Shown here: piece by piece, positions 6,308 through 13,069 of the stretch
Layout of the letters: every line of letters starts with the position of its first letter
Numbering within the stretch: the stretch's first letter is position 1
NCBI GenBank assembly: GCA_028711925.1
Contig: JAQTRH010000016.1
Location: forward strand, 1 to 14,348
DNA: 14,348 bases
DNA from: Candidatus Nanoarchaeia archaeon
GTDB taxonomy: Archaea; Nanobdellota; Nanobdellia; Woesearchaeales; CG1-02-33-12
Reading direction: 5' to 3'
Made by a program: the position numbers and the translations under genes
The notes under the pieces: generated by a model
Seen by the model: the letters and a program-made list of their open reading frames with translations, nothing else
What the model was told of the DNA's origin: nothing
The model's database searches: none

Positions 6308-6408
6308 CTGAAATATAAAGGTTTTTTACAAAGAAAATTTGAATGTTTCAGAAAAAACCTGAAACATTTAAAAATATTGCAATTACAACAAATCTTTTCC
6401 TGAAACAG
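6308..6408. promoter_or_regulatory. Operator-like cluster of CTGAAAYA half-sites between divergent genes
   Basis: A perfect 10-bp inverted repeat, AATGTTTCAG (6342-6351) and CTGAAACATT (6359-6368), is separated by 7 bases. Two further copies of the half-site flank it: CTGAAATAT at 6308-6316, touching the minus-strand TATA box of Lrp-like paralog 2, and CTGAAACAG at 6400-6408, just upstream of the plus-strand TATA box of the 538-aa gene. Placement at both promoters suggests an operator through which one regulator controls both directions. The obvious candidate is the adjacent Lrp-like protein, since Lrp proteins bind spaced inverted repeats cooperatively. Confidence 0.65.
6312..6320 (-). promoter_or_regulatory. 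TATA box for Lrp-like paralog 2
   Basis: Minus-strand TTTATATTT is about 65 nt ahead of the ATG and would give a leader of about 40 nt with the GGGAGGT ribosome-binding site. It overlaps the CTGAAATAT half-site, so bound regulator would block it. Confidence 0.45.
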
Positions 6409-6412
6409 AAAC

Positions 6413-6421
6413 TTTTATATA
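6413..6421 (+). promoter_or_regulatory. TATA box for the wHTH/TS-like operon
   Basis: TTTTATATA, with GAAAC immediately upstream as possible BRE, is centred about 28 nt ahead of the ATG at 6445, suggesting a leaderless mRNA. The CTGAAACAG half-site ends 4 bases upstream, overlapping the BRE position. Confidence 0.55.
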
Positions 6422-6444
6422 TTTGTTAGTATTATAAAGTAGTT

Positions 6445-8061
6445 ATGAAATCAACTGAATATGAGTTGCTTTTATTTTTCAAAAAAAATCCTGAAAAGGA
6501 ATTCTCAACAACTGAAATATTGTCAGGTATGTTTACAGAAGAGTATCAGAATATAAAAAATATCTTCAATGACCAGTTTTCAAGCAAGGAAGATATTAAT
6601 AATGCAAAAAGAAAAAAAGGCCAACTCCATAGAAAATTATTATACTATCTAAACAACCTTGTTGAGGATGAGATAATAAAGATAGTGAAGCAAGGCAATA
6701 AAGGCGAAAAGTATTTTGCTCTTGCCCTTGATGAAAATGAAGAGCTGATAATAAACAAGTCAAAAAGAAAGATAATAATATCTAAGCCAAGCATACCTGC
6801 AATGCCAATTGATGGTTATGAACAAAAAAATGTTGCATCAAAGTTTGAGCAGGCAACCTGGGTTGACCGCCTTAATTCTATAATCATAGAAACACCCAAA
6901 TTCAAAGATATAAACGAACTTTACAGCACAATAAACAAATGTTTTTCAAATGTAAATGATGTTATTGGTCTTAATGACTTTGAGCATTTAATAAAAAACA
7001 GCGATATAAAAGAGCTTATGTCAGGAATAAGAAGGGTAAATTCTGACTGTATTGATTACGGCAAGAGAATAAGCTTTATAATCAACATAAAAAATATAGA
7101 CAAGGAAAATGAACAGCTAATCTGCGAGTTTATAAGCGAGTATTGTGATATGAATTCAGATGGCCTTAATATAATCTTTAATATGGGAAGCAAGGAAATA
7201 CAGGAAAAAAGCAGTGTTATTGAAGTGATATCAAGCAGATTCATATCATCAAGAAAACGAATGAACATCAAGAACAGTGATATATGCGAAGCCCCATACA
7301 TCCTTGGAAGGGCAGGCCCATATAGTTTAAATGAAGAGGAATGGCTTTTATACAAAAGAGATTTTCAGAAAGAAAGTTATGGACTTGCATGCTCACAATC
7401 AACTATCTGCGTTGATGTTGAAAAATTCTTTATTGAGTATAAAAACATCTCAAATTTCAGGATTTTCATCAAAAACATTGTTAAATCCCTTCTTTCAACA
7501 AACTCTCTGCAAAGAAGAAGATCAGATGAATACTTCAGAGAAATACTAAAGATTGCCTTTCCAAACCTTATGCAGTTCTTTGCATTCAGCAGAAATTATA
7601 TAAGATTTTGGAACTATGGATGGAAAAATCCCAATATCAACCAAAATTATGTTATAGAGCTCATTAAAAGCACTAAGGAAGAGGTTGACAACTTCTGTGT
7701 CTCAGAGGAAACAATATATAAGTCATGCGGAATGCCAACCCGGTTTAAGGTCGCTTTTTCATGTCTTTTCAAGAAAGCAAATGAAAGCTTTAGTGAAAGG
7801 CAGTTTAACAGGATAGAGGTAAGGAAGCTTGAAGACTTATACTCAAAAGAAATGAAAGAGCTGCTTTCTGTTAAGGAAGAAATTTTCAACGCATTTGACG
7901 GCGGGGATATAGCAAGGTTTTACAGGGTGGGGAAGCTTGACCCAAAAGATTCTCCAAGAGAGTTCAATATTATATTGAAAACATACAAGATTCCGTTTTT
8001 TTCATATGATTTTCACGGAATAAATGAGGCAGACTTAAAGCTGACAAGCTTTATAAGGTGA
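6445..8061 (+). CDS. Winged-helix protein of unknown family, 538 aa
   Basis: I do not recognise the family. Residues 3-95 look like a winged helix-turn-helix: helices at about 4-14 and 21-29, a charged insertion, a helix at about 58-74 (GQLHRKLLYYLNNLVED) and a beta wing (IIKIVKQGNKGEKYFAL). After a linker (about 100-125) comes an alternating alpha/beta segment with hydrophobic strands FIINI (211-215) and LNIIFNM (241-247), then the motif CEAPYILGRAGPYSL (281-295). The C-terminal half is mostly helical, with an aromatic stretch FAFSRNYIRFWNYGW (369-383). No signal peptide or membrane segment is seen. Its stop overlaps the Shine-Dalgarno of the TS-like gene, so the pair forms a coupled operon under the operator region at 6308-6408. 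DNA or nucleotide sensing, or an enzyme working with its partner, are guesses only. Confidence 0.85.
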   Translation: MKSTEYELLLFFKKNPEKEFSTTEILSGMFTEEYQNIKNIFNDQFSSKEDINNAKRKKGQLHRKLLYYLNNLVEDEIIKIVKQGNKGEKYFALALDENEELIINKSKRKIIISKPSIPAMPIDGYEQKNVASKFEQATWVDRLNSIIIETPKFKDINELYSTINKCFSNVNDVIGLNDFEHLIKNSDIKELMSGIRRVNSDCIDYGKRISFIINIKNIDKENEQLICEFISEYCDMNSDGLNIIFNMGSKEIQEKSSVIEVISSRFISSRKRMNIKNSDICEAPYILGRAGPYSLNEEEWLLYKRDFQKESYGLACSQSTICVDVEKFFIEYKNISNFRIFIKNIVKSLLSTNSLQRRRSDEYFREILKIAFPNLMQFFAFSRNYIRFWNYGWKNPNINQNYVIELIKSTKEEVDNFCVSEETIYKSCGMPTRFKVAFSCLFKKANESFSERQFNRIEVRKLEDLYSKEMKELLSVKEEIFNAFDGGDIARFYRVGKLDPKDSPREFNIILKTYKIPFFSYDFHGINEADLKLTSFIR

Positions 8062-8066
8062 ATAAA

Positions 8067-8717
8067 ATGAAGATAAGCTCTGAAACAACAATAGGCGCAT
8101 GGAAATCAAGCCTGATGCATATATTAAAGCATGGAATTGACTTTGTTGATGAAAACAACAGAGTTTGCAGAGAGGAGCTTAATTTTCTTATAGAGGTTGA
8201 GAATCCTGAAAAAGATATAAATAAGCCTGTTGAATCGCTTTACCGCTTTAAAAAATGGGTTTATCCATCTATAGAAGAGCTTGCTGAAGTTATAATGTCA
8301 AGAAAGACTGTTCATACATACTCTTATTCATACGGACCCAGGCTTTTTAATTTTCGCGGCAAGATAAATCAGGTAGATGACTTTTTAATTCCTCTTATGA
8401 AAAAAAACAGCTTTTCAAGAAGAGGCATTGTTACAATATGGGACCCTGAGCAAGACTCAAATGCCTATAAAAGAGAGATTCCTGCCCTGATAAGCATTGA
8501 TTTCAAGATAAGAAATAAAAAGCTTAATGCAACAGCTGTTGTAAGAAGCAACGATTTGTTTTTTGGATGGCCTGCAAATATTTACCAGATATTTGTATTG
8601 CAGGAGTATATTGCAAAAAAGCTTGAATGCAAAATAGGATCGCTGGCAACTTTTTCAAACAGCGCGCATATCTTTAAAGACCAGTTTGAGGATATAAGAA
8701 AGATTATTGGAGAATAA
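8067..8717 (+). CDS. Thymidylate-synthase-fold protein lacking the catalytic cysteine, 216 aa
   Basis: The C-terminal 130 residues align with thymidylate synthase of the methanogen type: INQVDDFL (100-107), phosphate-binding SRR (117-119), RSND (160-163), PAN (169-171) and SAHIF (199-203). Against E. coli ThyA, Arg160, Asp163, Asn171 and His201 fall gap-free on Arg166, Asp169, Asn177 and His207. On that alignment the nucleophile Cys146 is Ala140 (codon GCC at 8484-8486) and Tyr209 is Phe203. The protein should still bind a pyrimidine nucleotide, but canonical C6 attack is impossible. The start is the ATG at 8067, with AGGTGA at 8056-8061 as Shine-Dalgarno; the in-frame GTG at 8058 sits inside that site. 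It is co-transcribed with the 538-aa winged-helix gene. Function unknown: a divergent base-modifying enzyme or a nucleotide sensor are options. Confidence 0.85.
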   Translation: MKISSETTIGAWKSSLMHILKHGIDFVDENNRVCREELNFLIEVENPEKDINKPVESLYRFKKWVYPSIEELAEVIMSRKTVHTYSYSYGPRLFNFRGKINQVDDFLIPLMKKNSFSRRGIVTIWDPEQDSNAYKREIPALISIDFKIRNKKLNATAVVRSNDLFFGWPANIYQIFVLQEYIAKKLECKIGSLATFSNSAHIFKDQFEDIRKIIGE

Positions 8718-8763
8718 TGAAATAAAACCCAGTAAAAAATATCTATAAGCCATTACACATATA

Positions 8764-8774
8764 TTTTTATATTT
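8764..8774 (+). promoter_or_regulatory. TATA box for the GGDEF gene
   Basis: TTTTTATATTT lies about 25 nt ahead of the ATG at 8794, indicating a promoter independent of the TS-like operon and a leaderless transcript. Confidence 0.5.
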
Positions 8775-8793
8775 AATAACCATAATAAAGAGC

Positions 8794-9405
8794 ATGCATT
8801 ATAAAGAAGAAGCAAAAAAATTGGGTTATGTGTATTCTGAATTATTAAATAGAAATATTGTAAATAAACTTAAAGAAGAGAACAGAAATCTCAAACAAGA
8901 AAATAAAACATTAAGAAAACAGGCAACAATTGACGAACTTACAGGATTGCCAAATAAAGCACTTGCATTTGAGATACTAAAAAAAGAAATCTTCAAAAGC
9001 ATGAGAGAAGAAAGCAATCTTTCAGTGAGTTATTTTGATATCAATAATTTTAAAAATATTAATGATAAATACGGCCATCATATAGGTGATAAGGTTATCA
9101 AATATTTTGGAAAAGAAGTGGAAAAAAGGCTAAGAAAGGTTGATACTTTATCAAGATTGCATGGTGATGAATTTCTCGCAATACTTCCTGATGCAGAGGA
9201 AAAAGCCGCCTATGATGTTTTAAGAAGGATTACAAATATTAAGCCATACGAAAATGAGATTCAACTAAGCGCCAGTTATGGTGTTGCACAATTCAATAAA
9301 TCAGATTACAATAAAAAACCAATAGAAAATATTATTGAAAATCTTATTAAAAAAGCAGATGATAAGATGTATGAACATAAAAAATCAAAAAATACCAAAA
9401 ATTAA
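8794..9405 (+). CDS. Soluble GGDEF-domain protein, putative diguanylate cyclase, 203 aa
   Basis: A GGDEF domain covers residues about 44-200 behind a short coiled coil (about 20-43, IVNKLKEENRNLKQENKTLRKQ) that would hold the dimer. Family landmarks are DELTGLPN (47-54), FDINNFKNIND (81-91; metal ligand Asp82, base contacts Asn90), GHHIGD (94-99), RLHGDEF (121-127), ASYGVA (140-145) and ADDKMYEHKK (188-197). The signature reads HGDEF, with the first Gly replaced by His123, while Asp125 and Glu126 are kept. RKVD (114-117) lies exactly five residues ahead, the RxxD inhibitory c-di-GMP site. It should make c-di-GMP from two GTP if the His is tolerated; otherwise it may bind c-di-GMP. No sensor or membrane segment is present. 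GGDEF proteins are uncommon in archaea, so bacterial acquisition is plausible. No EAL, HD-GYP or PilZ partner is visible here. Confidence 0.9.
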   Translation: MHYKEEAKKLGYVYSELLNRNIVNKLKEENRNLKQENKTLRKQATIDELTGLPNKALAFEILKKEIFKSMREESNLSVSYFDINNFKNINDKYGHHIGDKVIKYFGKEVEKRLRKVDTLSRLHGDEFLAILPDAEEKAAYDVLRRITNIKPYENEIQLSASYGVAQFNKSDYNKKPIENIIENLIKKADDKMYEHKKSKNTKN

Positions 9406-9413
9406 TAAATAAC
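9401..9413 (+). promoter_or_regulatory. Weak TATA box for argS
   Basis: ATTAATAAATAAC overlaps the stop of the GGDEF gene and lies about 25 nt ahead of the argS ATG at 9432. No Shine-Dalgarno is present, so argS is probably leaderless or read through from upstream. Confidence 0.35.
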
Positions 9414-9431
9414 AAATAAAAACATGTTTTT

Positions 9432-11123
9432 ATGGAGATTTTTAAAAAAGAGATAGAAAAAGCCCTTAAGCCTTATGCAAAAGGCGAAATGACTGTTGAA
9501 ATACCTCCTGATTCTAAACTAGGTGATTATGCCTTTCCATGTTTTAATCTTGCAAAACAGCTAAGGAAAAGCCCTGCGGATATTGCAAAGGATTTATCAT
9601 TAAAAATAAAGCCAAACAAATACATAAGAGAAATAAGGAATGTTGGCCCTTATGTAAATTTCTTTATTAACAATGATATCCTTAATGAGACTATATTAAA
9701 TGAAATTTTAAAGAACAAGGAAAAATACGGCTTATGGCCAACTAAACACAAAAAGGTTGTTATTGAATTTCCTTCTCCAAATACAAACAAGCCATTGCAT
9801 TTAGGGCATGCAAGAAACATGCTTATCGGTGAAAGCTTATCAAGAATTCTCGAGTTTGATGGTTACAAGGTATTTAGGGTTAATCTGAATAATGACCGCG
9901 GAGTCCACATATGCAAGTCAATGCTGGCCTATAAAAAATGGGGAGATTCAAAAACACCTGAGTCAGAAAATAAAAAATCAGATCATTTTGTAGGGGATTT
10001 CTATGTTCTTTACAGTAAAAAAGCAAAAGAAAATCCTGGGCTTGATAATGAGGCTCAGGAAATGCTGAAAAAATGGGAGAACAATGATAAGGAGACAGTT
10101 GAACTCTGGAAAAAGATGAACAATTGGGCAATTAAAGGGTTCAATGAAACTTACAATATGTTTGGAATAAAGCATGACAAGACATACAATGAAAGCGAGC
10201 ATTACGATGATGCAAAAAAGATAGTTCTTGATAATTTTAAAAAAGGAATATTCAAAAAAGACGAAGAAGGAAATATTTATGTTGAGCTTGAAAAATATAG
10301 CCTTCCGAATAAGATACTTTTAAGGGCAGACGGCACAAGTGTTTACATGACACAGGATATCATGCTTGCGAAGATAAAATACAATGATTTCAAGATGGAT
10401 AAATCCATTTTTGTTGTTGGCTCAGAGCAGAAGCTGCACTTTAATCAATTGTTTAAGATCCTTGAACTAATTGGATTTAAAAATTTTGATGGATGCTATC
10501 ACTTGGCTTATGGAATGATTTCATTGCCTGAGGGAAAGATGAAGTCAAGGGAAGGCACTGTTGTTGATGCAGATGATATAGTTGAAGATATGATAAGCCT
10601 TGCAAAACAAGAGATTGAAAAAAGGCATGATATAAATAAAAAAGAGATTGAAGAAAGGGCAAAGACAATCGGACTTGGGGCATTGAATTTCTTTGTTCTT
10701 AAATATGATGCTCTTAAAGATTTTGTTTTCAATCCAAAAGAGTCAATATCATTTGAGGGTGAGACAGGCCCTTACATACAGTATGCCCATGCAAGGATAT
10801 GCAGCATATTAAGAAAAGCAGGAAAACAAGCAAAAGATATAGACCTTTCATTATTAAACAAAAAAGAAGAGAAAGATATAATAAAATTACTGGGCAGTTT
10901 TCCTGAGGTTATTGATAGTGCAGCTTCTGGATATAAGCCTTCTTTAATTGCAAGATACCTTCTTGATTTATCTCAGTTATTTAACGAATTCTACCACAAG
11001 CATCAGATTATTAAGGCAGATGAAAAAACAAGAGATGCAAGGCTTGCATTGATAAAATCAATAAAATATGTTGTTGAGAACGGACTTAATCTCCTTGGAA
11101 TAGATGCTCCTGAAAAGATGTAG
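9432..11123 (+). CDS. argS: Arginyl-tRNA synthetase, 563 aa
   Basis: This class I aminoacyl-tRNA synthetase charges tRNA-Arg in the cytoplasm. Domains in order: the ArgRS N-terminal additional domain (about 1-85, with GDYAFPCFNLAK and NVGPYVNFFIN), the catalytic Rossmann fold with SPNTNKPLHLGHARN (115-129, HIGH motif as HLGH 123-126), NNDRG (153-157), GSEQKLHFNQ (330-339), and the KMSKS-equivalent GKMKSREGTVV (368-378). The C-terminal DALR anticodon-binding domain starts at about GPYIQYAHARI (446-456) and ends LLGIDAPEKM, a typical ArgRS terminus. The length of 563 residues is complete. The KMSKS loop carries the Lys-Met-Lys-Ser-Arg variant common in ArgRS. It has weak promoter signals and may be co-expressed with the GGDEF gene, from which it is separated by 26 bp. 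Confidence 0.97.
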   Translation: MEIFKKEIEKALKPYAKGEMTVEIPPDSKLGDYAFPCFNLAKQLRKSPADIAKDLSLKIKPNKYIREIRNVGPYVNFFINNDILNETILNEILKNKEKYGLWPTKHKKVVIEFPSPNTNKPLHLGHARNMLIGESLSRILEFDGYKVFRVNLNNDRGVHICKSMLAYKKWGDSKTPESENKKSDHFVGDFYVLYSKKAKENPGLDNEAQEMLKKWENNDKETVELWKKMNNWAIKGFNETYNMFGIKHDKTYNESEHYDDAKKIVLDNFKKGIFKKDEEGNIYVELEKYSLPNKILLRADGTSVYMTQDIMLAKIKYNDFKMDKSIFVVGSEQKLHFNQLFKILELIGFKNFDGCYHLAYGMISLPEGKMKSREGTVVDADDIVEDMISLAKQEIEKRHDINKKEIEERAKTIGLGALNFFVLKYDALKDFVFNPKESISFEGETGPYIQYAHARICSILRKAGKQAKDIDLSLLNKKEEKDIIKLLGSFPEVIDSAASGYKPSLIARYLLDLSQLFNEFYHKHQIIKADEKTRDARLALIKSIKYVVENGLNLLGIDAPEKM

Positions 11124-11131
11124 CAGCGTAA

Positions 11132-11143
11132 ATTATAAATATA
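11132..11143 (+). promoter_or_regulatory. TATA box for the ParB/Srx-like gene
   Basis: ATTATAAATATA is centred about 27 nt ahead of the ATG at 11164. This argues for that start rather than an upstream in-frame ATG at 11104, which lies within argS. Confidence 0.5.
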
Positions 11144-11163
11144 AGCTGCTGGCTTTATTAAAT

Positions 11164-11679
11164 ATGGAAAAGACAGTGTTGACTCCTGAAGAAAGCAGAT
11201 TTCTTATCCCGCATTGGTATGAACTCGATGATGAAAAACTAAAAAAATTAAATTTTGTTAAAACAAGAAAAAGCAATTTTCTAGGTAAGGAAAATTATAG
11301 GGTTATGTCAACTACAGGGATATTGGTAACACCTATTGAAATAAAAGGCAAAGATTTTCTTTATATCCTTAATGGAAAGCATAGGGCTTTTGTCTCTGCA
11401 AGATCTGGATTAAATCTTGAAGCATATGTTGTTTCTGATGAGCACGACATATTGTATCATACTCCAAGAAAAAGTTTTGGCAGTGAAGACCCTGAAAAAC
11501 TAATACTTTCTGATACTTTAATTTATAATATTGATAATAAAAATCTAAATCTCTCAGATGGACTTAAAAGTGTTCTTAATGCTTATGTAAACATGAATAA
11601 ATATATTGATAAATGCAGGGAAAACAACATATGTTTCATAAAAGATTTTTTCAAAAATAACGATAAATTTATATATTAG
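11164..11679 (+). CDS. ParB/sulfiredoxin-like protein, 171 aa
   Basis: The segment TPIEIKGKDFLYILNGKHRAFVSARSGLNLEAYVV (about 57-91) has the pattern of the ParB/Srx fold, where a strand-turn NGxHRA (equivalent to DGxHRxxA) forms the nucleotide or phosphate loop, followed by an alpha helix and a closing strand. Known members are ParB-type CTPases and nucleases, sulfiredoxins and some kinases. There is no helix-turn-helix or DNA-binding domain here; the remaining C-terminus is a Lys/Asn-rich helical tail. I start it at the ATG at 11164 because a TATA box lies about 27 nt upstream. The longer frame from 11104 would overlap argS by 20 bp and place that TATA box inside the gene. Fold assignment is by motif only, and the biological role is unknown. 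Confidence 0.7.
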   Translation: MEKTVLTPEESRFLIPHWYELDDEKLKKLNFVKTRKSNFLGKENYRVMSTTGILVTPIEIKGKDFLYILNGKHRAFVSARSGLNLEAYVVSDEHDILYHTPRKSFGSEDPEKLILSDTLIYNIDNKNLNLSDGLKSVLNAYVNMNKYIDKCRENNICFIKDFFKNNDKFIY

Positions 11680-11685
11680 TTACTA

Positions 11686-11695
11686 CTATATAATA
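11686..11695 (+). promoter_or_regulatory. TATA box for the 299-aa gene
   Basis: CTATATAATA lies about 24 nt ahead of the ATG at 11714, implying a leaderless transcript. A weak GTGAT at 11706-11710 is probably not transcribed. Confidence 0.5.
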
Positions 11696-11713
11696 CTAAA
11701 TAAATGTGATAAG

Positions 11714-12613
11714 ATGAACAAAGAAGATAAATATAACGGAATGTATCCTAAGAGCAAAAAAAGAATAATTAAAGAAATTAAAGAAAGAATCTCAAGAAAG
11801 ATAGGCTCAAATTTAGTAATTGGAACACTTGCTGTTTATTTCAAAACAATAGATCAGATTCCTGGATATTACAAACCTAATGAAAAGTGTGTCATACCTG
11901 GCTTTATTTCAGAAGGAAAAAATTTTTTCCCTGATTTAGGAATAAAATATGTTGAAAATTCATTAGAACTATCTTATAATGGACCTCATCTGTATAGTCG
12001 TTCAGATGTTAAAGAAATATCCAGGGCATGGCAGGGATTTTGGATAGATCCAGAGATTACAGCAAAGTCATTATTTGGTTTTCTCAAAATAGATAAAAAA
12101 GAACATATCCTTTCCAAAGAAAAATATGAAGGGAAAGAATATTATTGCCTTTGTGGAAAACCTATTAAACTGAAACATAATGAAAATTTAGATGATTGTG
12201 ATGAAAAGAAACTTTATGATAATTTCGTTGAAGAAACAGGAGATTATATCCACAACTTATTTCAATACTCAAAAAGAGACAGGATAAACCAAACTTTAGA
12301 TAACAGCAGTGAAAAACCCTCTGCTTTTGATATTTCTAGTAACCCCTTTATGGGTTCTATTGAAAGAATAATATTATCAAAAAATGACGATTCGAAAAAA
12401 ATTGTGCTTAATTTTGGGACATATGAAATTCTTTGTTGTTGTAACGGACATAAAAAAATGGAGGATAAGATTAATGAAATATCAAATAAAGTTAATTTAC
12501 ACTTTAAAAGTACTGGAAAAAGCCCTTATAATATTAAAATAGAAAACAAAGGTTTTGAACAAGATGAATTCAATTCAATAAAAGAATATTTTATTAGGCA
12601 ATTAGATTATTAA
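11714..12613 (+). CDS. Unknown protein with a CxC and a CCC motif, 299 aa
   Basis: I do not recognise this family. The N-terminus is strongly basic (KSKKRIIKEIKERISRKIG, about 13-31), followed by a mixed alpha/beta region with many aromatics (GPHLYSRSDVKEISRAWQGFWIDP, 90-113). Potential metal-binding Cys residues are YYCLCGKPIKL (143-153) plus a Cys near residue 162, and ILCCCNGHKK near 239-248. These could form one zinc site, but no standard zinc-finger spacing is present. No membrane segment is seen. It has its own TATA box, is AT-richer than argS and carries no housekeeping motif, so it looks accessory. The ParB/Srx-like gene 34 bp upstream on the same strand may be a functional partner. 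It ends 1 bp from the convergent tail-anchored protein gene. Confidence 0.75.
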   Translation: MNKEDKYNGMYPKSKKRIIKEIKERISRKIGSNLVIGTLAVYFKTIDQIPGYYKPNEKCVIPGFISEGKNFFPDLGIKYVENSLELSYNGPHLYSRSDVKEISRAWQGFWIDPEITAKSLFGFLKIDKKEHILSKEKYEGKEYYCLCGKPIKLKHNENLDDCDEKKLYDNFVEETGDYIHNLFQYSKRDRINQTLDNSSEKPSAFDISSNPFMGSIERIILSKNDDSKKIVLNFGTYEILCCCNGHKKMEDKINEISNKVNLHFKSTGKSPYNIKIENKGFEQDEFNSIKEYFIRQLDY

Positions 12614-12614
12614 T

Positions 12615-12971
12615 TTACCAGATGATTATCGCAATCATTATCAGTATTAATCCAATCATTATGGATGCATATGCTGCCAATTCATCCATGGGAATTTTTG
12701 ATAATTTCTTTGTCATGCCCTGTTTTTCTTTTTTAGAATTTCCAGAAGACCCAGATATTCCTCTCATTAGGGTTGACTGTTGGCCTGTAGATGATTTTGC
12801 TGGAAAAGCTGTAGAAGGCCTGTTTAAATTTGGCTGGGGTCTCATAACGCCTCTTTGTCCCGGCATTCCTGGCCTTAGTTGATTGCTTTGCTGATAGAAA
12901 GTAGGTTTGTTCGGCTGTTTTTGGCTTTTCTCAAAAACAGGATATACTTTTTTTCCAACCTTGATTTTCAT
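12615..12971 (-). CDS. Tail-anchored membrane protein with a Pro/Gln/Asn-rich linker, 118 aa
   Basis: The protein begins MKIKVGKKVYPVFEK, a short ordered patch. It continues with a low-complexity linker rich in Pro, Gln, Asn, Ser and Gly (about 16-80, including RPGMPGQRGVMRPQPN), a basic stretch KKEKQGMTKKLSK (80-92), and a single hydrophobic helix at the extreme C-terminus (about 98-118, ASIMIGLILIMIAIIIW). This is the layout of a tail-anchored membrane protein, with the linker in the cytoplasm by the positive-inside rule. No family is recognised. The ATG at 12971 is supported by GGAAGGTG at 12977-12984 (-) and a TATA box about 40 nt upstream. It is divergent from the membrane-anchored LonB. 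Confidence 0.75.
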   Translation of the reverse strand: MKIKVGKKVYPVFEKSQKQPNKPTFYQQSNQLRPGMPGQRGVMRPQPNLNRPSTAFPAKSSTGQQSTLMRGISGSSGNSKKEKQGMTKKLSKIPMDELAAYASIMIGLILIMIAIIIW

Positions 12972-13006
12972 TTAAACACCTTCCTTTTATTAAACATTTT
13001 TTTCTG

Positions 13007-13020
13007 TATTTATAAAATTT
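13007..13020 (-). promoter_or_regulatory. TATA box for the tail-anchored protein gene
   Basis: Minus-strand TTTTATAAATA lies about 40 nt ahead of the start, leaving a short leader that contains the GGAAGGTG ribosome-binding site. It sits back to back with the lonB promoter. Confidence 0.45.
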
Positions 13021-13040
13021 TCTTTTTTAATTAAAAACCT

Positions 13041-13050
13041 TTTTATATTA
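13041..13050 (+). promoter_or_regulatory. TATA box for lonB
   Basis: TTTTATATTA, preceded by AAAAACC as a possible BRE, lies about 25 nt ahead of the ATG at 13070 and implies a leaderless mRNA. Confidence 0.5.
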
Positions 13051-13069
13051 ATGTCTATTTTGAAAATCA

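Noticed and set aside
8481..8489. TGC (Cys) visible out of frame at the TS active-site position, suggesting a frameshift hides the nucleophile
   Set aside because: The frame is continuous on both sides and motif spacing downstream matches TS exactly without any shift; the in-frame reading Pro-Ala-Leu is self-consistent.
9424..9432. ATG at 9424 as an alternative argS start
   Set aside because: It is out of frame with argS; the ATG at 9432 gives the normal ArgRS N-terminus.
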